Below are positions 6,679-9,506 of a DNA stretch of 9,506 nucleotides, piece by piece. Under the pieces are notes generated by a model. That model was not told the origin of the DNA and ran no database searches. It worked only from the letters and a program-made list of their open reading frames with translations. This DNA comes from a bacterium. Its GTDB lineage: Bacteria; Babelota; Babeliae; Babelales; RVW-14. Each line of letters opens with the position of its first letter. Position 1 is the stretch's first letter. The translations under genes and the position numbers were made by a program. The DNA is taken from the NCBI GenBank assembly GCA_023249955.1, contig JAHFBR010000034.1:1-9506 (forward strand), given 5' to 3'.

Positions 6679-8649
6679 ATGAAGAAAGATTTGTACAAAA
6701 ATTTTAGTTCGCACCCATTCGACTTCACGTCACTACGTGACGTTGCGCTCCCGCCGTCGCCAAGGCTATGGCGCGCAGGCAGGGCGAACGGGATTAATGA
6801 TCCGTTCGTGGTGAGCGTAGTCGAACCATACGAACGAACAACCTCTAAAACAACATTGCTCTTACTCACTCTTGCAGCGTTATTCTCGTGCGTCAACGCG
6901 GCCGAACTAACGCTGTCACTATCACACGTCGATTCGGTACAACAAGATGGCAAAGCTGTCCCAACCGTTAACCTCAACGAATCATTTGTTATCAATGTCG
7001 CAGCAGCAGGCATCAATCAACAAACAAGCAGAATCGATATTGATGGCATCAACAACTTTCACATGCTGGGCAGACAACAATCGTCATCAACACATATGAT
7101 TAACGGTGTCGCCTCGTCGCAAACCACGCTGCACATCACCGTCCAAGCAAAAAAAGAGGGGACGTTTACGCTGGGCCCGGCAACAACAGAGTATGACGGC
7201 AAAAGCATATCCTCCAACAAACTTAAACTGTCCGTCGACGCCAAATACGTCTCAAAAAGGCCAAAGCGTGGCGCGACAAAACAAGATACCTCCGGAGCAT
7301 CGCTGCTGTACAAAATTTCAACCGACAAGCAACAAGTTGTGGTGGGCGAACCGCTAATTCTGACAACGGCGATTTATGCACACGGCCCGATTCTGGAAGC
7401 AGCCGTAGAACAGCCGTCGCTTTCCGGTTTTTCGATCAAACCACTCAAAGAGTCAAAACTGTACGACGAGACCATTGATGGCATTGATTATCACGTTGAA
7501 GAAAAGAAATTCCTGCTTGTTCCGCAACAAGAAGGCAAAAAAATAATTAGCCCGGTCAAAGCGCAATACGCCGTATCAGCGCAACGCAAACGACGCGGTG
7601 GTGGATTTTTTGATGACGATTTTATAAACGCTTTTTTTGGCCAGCAAGCGGAACAGCGCCTAGCCACTTCAAACGAACTTATCATCGATGTTTTGCCGCT
7701 GCCAAAATATCAAGGCAACGTTGATGGCGTTGGGACTTTTAGCAGTTTTACTGCAACACTCAACAAACAGCAAGCAGCTGCGCATGAGCCGATTGTTTTG
7801 ACACTGACCATCGAAGGCGTTGGCGACTTGGAACATATCGCTGTTCCCAAGCTCAAGCTCCCCGCAAGCATCAAGTTTTATGATTCAAAAAATGAAACCA
7901 ATCAGGATCTGACAACACCGTATGCAAACGGCAAAAAACGCTTTGAATTTGTGCTGCAAGCAACACAACCGGGAACCTGTACCATCCCCGAGCAAGCTTT
8001 TACCTATTTTGATACGGAAAAACATAAGTTTAAAACCGTTACCACTGAACCGATAACGTTAATCATTACGCCTGCAGTGGGTGGCAGCACCAATCACATC
8101 TCATCGATCAATACAGCTGAACCACCACAAGTAAATCAGTCGACAGAAGCCCCAGCGCAAGAGCAGGCAACCGATATCCATTTTATCCACGAAGAGCTTG
8201 TTGCCAACAAAAAACACCCCGCCTCCATCCCTTTTGCTATTTTTCTCGTGCTGTTACTGACCCCAACGCTTCTTGCCTCACGACGCATTTCAAAAATCTT
8301 TGGCAAAGCCTCCAACAGGTGGCACAGCAAATATGGCGGACACAAGGCACGAGCGCAGCTTGATAAACAGCTAGAGGCAATTATCCGAAAGAATGACGCT
8401 TGCGCTCTTTATCAATTCTTTCTAAAATTCTTAGCAGGACAGTTTAAAGCCGATGTGGCAACCGTAACCGAAGACTGGATTGAGCACCAACTGCGCTCTG
8501 CTGGATGGGATCAGACAAAAATACACGAATTCTTGGACTATCTGGGCACATGCGCACAGTTCCATTTTTCACCTCACCACATGACGGCTGCAAAGAGCAC
8601 TGAACTTCTTAAACGCGCTCAATACTGGCACGTAATGATTAACAAATAA
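6679..8649 (+). CDS. batD: BatD-type exported protein with C-terminal membrane anchor
   Basis: A 656-residue protein matching the BatD (oxygen tolerance) family. After an insert-encoded stretch (about residues 9-55) comes a signal-peptide core and cleavage-like site (KTTLLLLTLAALFSCVNAAE, ending near 75). The periplasmic part has repeated beta-sandwich-like domains; residues about 78-185 include the family pattern of an SQTT...GTFTLGPA...YDGKSISSNKLKLSV type. A GGGFFDDDFINAFFG motif near 304-318 is typical of BatD. One span lies near 514-534 (PFAIFLVLLLTPTLLASRR), followed by a cytoplasmic helical domain of about 120 residues. ATG 6679 is preferred: AGGGGG at 6665-6670 is eight bases upstream; TTG at 6673 is in frame but too close. 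BatD probably contacts the other Bat proteins in the periplasm. The N terminus before the signal core is unusually long because of the repeat insert. Confidence 0.88.
   Translation: MKKDLYKNFSSHPFDFTSLRDVALPPSPRLWRAGRANGINDPFVVSVVEPYERTTSKTTLLLLTLAALFSCVNAAELTLSLSHVDSVQQDGKAVPTVNLNESFVINVAAAGINQQTSRIDIDGINNFHMLGRQQSSSTHMINGVASSQTTLHITVQAKKEGTFTLGPATTEYDGKSISSNKLKLSVDAKYVSKRPKRGATKQDTSGASLLYKISTDKQQVVVGEPLILTTAIYAHGPILEAAVEQPSLSGFSIKPLKESKLYDETIDGIDYHVEEKKFLLVPQQEGKKIISPVKAQYAVSAQRKRRGGGFFDDDFINAFFGQQAEQRLATSNELIIDVLPLPKYQGNVDGVGTFSSFTATLNKQQAAAHEPIVLTLTIEGVGDLEHIAVPKLKLPASIKFYDSKNETNQDLTTPYANGKKRFEFVLQATQPGTCTIPEQAFTYFDTEKHKFKTVTTEPITLIITPAVGGSTNHISSINTAEPPQVNQSTEAPAQEQATDIHFIHEELVANKKHPASIPFAIFLVLLLTPTLLASRRISKIFGKASNRWHSKYGGHKARAQLDKQLEAIIRKNDACALYQFFLKFLAGQFKADVATVTEDWIEHQLRSAGWDQTKIHEFLDYLGTCAQFHFSPHHMTAAKSTELLKRAQYWHVMINK
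6727..6836. repeat. REP-like palindromic element, copy B, in frame inside batD
   Basis: A chain of three hairpin modules within the batD frame. ACGTCAC-TAC-GTGACGT (6727-6743) has a 7-bp stem and 3-base loop. CGCCA-AGGCTA-TGGCG (6758-6773) follows. CGTTCGTGGT (6803-6812) pairs with ACC-at-ACGAACG (6825-6836). Between the second and third lies AGGGCGAACGGGAT (6781-6794), an exact inverted match to the start of copy A in batC. The order of the shared modules differs from copy A, so the elements are modular rather than simple copies. The frame stays open and encodes residues ending in EPYERTT just before the signal-peptide core. The left boundary is uncertain and may reach to about 6708. Confidence 0.82.
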
Positions 8650-8655
8650 CAAGCA

Positions 8656-9459
8656 ATGATGGGTATGACAAAAATGCACAAAAGATTTTTAATATTTATG
8701 ACCGCACTGTGCTGCTTGATCAGCACACGCAGCACCACCGCAGGGGCTCCCGCGCAAGAACTTTTTGCTCGGGCAAATGATTGTTACAAAACAGACGACT
8801 TTGCAAAAGCCTATGACCTATACCTAAAAATTCCTGAAAAAAGCGCCTCGGCTTATTACAACGCCGGCAACTGCGCCTACAAGCTCAAGAGATATGGCCA
8901 AGCGCTGCTGAATTGGCGCCGTGCTGAACACGAGTGGGGTGTGTTGAGTGGTAACCGCGAGGAGTTGTTAAAAAACATCGAGATGGTCAAAAAAATTGCA
9001 CACTCTCAAACCACTGGTGTGTCGACCGAACAAGGGGCACCATTCGCCTCTTTGATTTCCCATGTTACCGTCATCAGCACCTGGTTTATTTCGATCATCA
9101 GATCAGCTGCCCTTCTTTATCTTCAGCTCATTGTTTTGGTGCTTTGGATCATGCTCTTTTTCTATCTACGCCCCCTGGTCCGCCGCCGCTACAAATTTGT
9201 CACCACCCTGCTTTTTGTGCTTCTGGCACTCACCGCCTCAATGCTGGCAATCAAGTATAGCCTGCTGTACCGCAAACACCTGGTCATTATCAGGACCCCT
9301 GCCCCGCTGACCTCCGGTCCAGGAACGAATTTTGCGACCCTCAGCCACTTGCCGGAGGCCCAGGAAGCTGCTATTCTGACTGAGTCGGGGGATTTCTATA
9401 AAATTCGCGTCAATAAGCAGATTGGGTGGATTAATAAGGCCACTGCTGAACAAATTTAG
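8656..9459 (+). CDS. batE: BatE-type TPR/SH3b membrane protein
   Basis: A 267-residue protein with the BatE layout. An N-terminal signal peptide (KRFLIFMTALCCLISTRSTTAGA, about 9-31) is followed by TPR units near 33-92 (AQELFARANDCYKTDDFAKAY and SAYYNAGNCAYKLKRYGQAL). Two membrane spans follow, near 152-173 and 181-203, joined by a basic RPLVRRRYK loop. The C-terminal bacterial SH3-like domain (about 208-267) has RTPAPLTSGPG near its start and GDFYKIRVNKQIGWIN near its end. It likely closes the Bat complex at the membrane, with TPR and SH3 parts both on the periplasmic side. In-frame ATGs at 8656, 8659, 8665 and 8674 all precede the signal core; no strong RBS decides between them, and GGGT at 8661-8664 would favour 8674. 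It lies six bases after batD. Confidence 0.88.
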   Translation: MMGMTKMHKRFLIFMTALCCLISTRSTTAGAPAQELFARANDCYKTDDFAKAYDLYLKIPEKSASAYYNAGNCAYKLKRYGQALLNWRRAEHEWGVLSGNREELLKNIEMVKKIAHSQTTGVSTEQGAPFASLISHVTVISTWFISIIRSAALLYLQLIVLVLWIMLFFYLRPLVRRRYKFVTTLLFVLLALTASMLAIKYSLLYRKHLVIIRTPAPLTSGPGTNFATLSHLPEAQEAAILTESGDFYKIRVNKQIGWINKATAEQI

Positions 9460-9466
9460 GAATACT

Positions 9467-9506
9467 ATGAATACAAAATATTCTGTTTCTATCACCGCTC
9501 TTGTTT
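9467..9506 (+). CDS. Start of a further operon gene, probably exported, truncated by window edge
   Basis: An ATG at 9467 is preceded by AGGA (9458-9461, overlapping the batE stop) at a five-base spacing and opens a frame that stays open for the 13 codons available (MNTKYSVSITALV). A short basic n-region followed by hydrophobic residues looks like the beginning of a signal peptide. The seven-base gap to batE indicates that the operon continues. Nothing more can be said about the product. Confidence 0.6.
   Translation, partial: MNTKYSVSITALV

Noticed and set aside
5499..6836. batC or batD being pseudogenes because of the inserted repeats
   Set aside because: Both frames remain open from RBS-supported starts through the family C termini, with no stop or frameshift.

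Overview
The window holds two divergent transcription units from what looks like a Gram-negative, compact bacterial genome of moderate GC. Genes are packed with ATGA overlaps or gaps of a few bases. Signal peptides and an aerotolerance (Bat) gene set imply an inner membrane facing a periplasm. The taxon cannot be proven from the sequence. The mix of a Bat operon, K/Q/D-rich proteins, unrecognised membrane proteins and palindromic repeats translated inside genes would fit a little-studied lineage such as Dependentiae (TM6), but that is a low-confidence guess.

Layout. (1) 1-819, minus strand: the N-terminal 273 codons of DNA topoisomerase I (topA), running off the left edge. (2) 820-1189: a 370-base divergent intergenic region with one promoter-like sequence per strand. 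(3) 1190-9506, plus strand: a probable long operon. It begins with two multi-membrane-span proteins that are paralogues of each other. Next comes a PlsC-type lysophosphatidate acyltransferase, then a complete batA-batB-batC-batD-batE series. The first 13 codons of another probable exported protein lie at the right edge. No intrinsic terminator is visible inside this unit.

How the genes fit together. BatA and BatB are membrane-anchored von Willebrand A proteins with intact MIDAS metal sites. BatC and BatE are TPR proteins, and BatD is a large exported protein with a C-terminal membrane anchor. Together they probably form an inner-membrane/periplasmic complex linked in other bacteria to envelope stress and aerotolerance. 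The MoxR ATPase and DUF58 protein that usually precede batA are not here; an acyltransferase and the two paralogous membrane proteins occupy that place, so the operon appears to be envelope-themed.

The most striking feature is a family of REP-like palindromic modules inserted in frame near the 5' ends of two neighbouring genes, batC (5523-5620) and batD (6727-6836). In each case the insertion lies just before the hydrophobic core of the signal peptide. The two copies share exact 14-16 bp blocks in opposite orientation. One copy has a hairpin arm extended around the same CGTAG loop. They recall Rickettsia palindromic elements, which also add peptides inside proteins.
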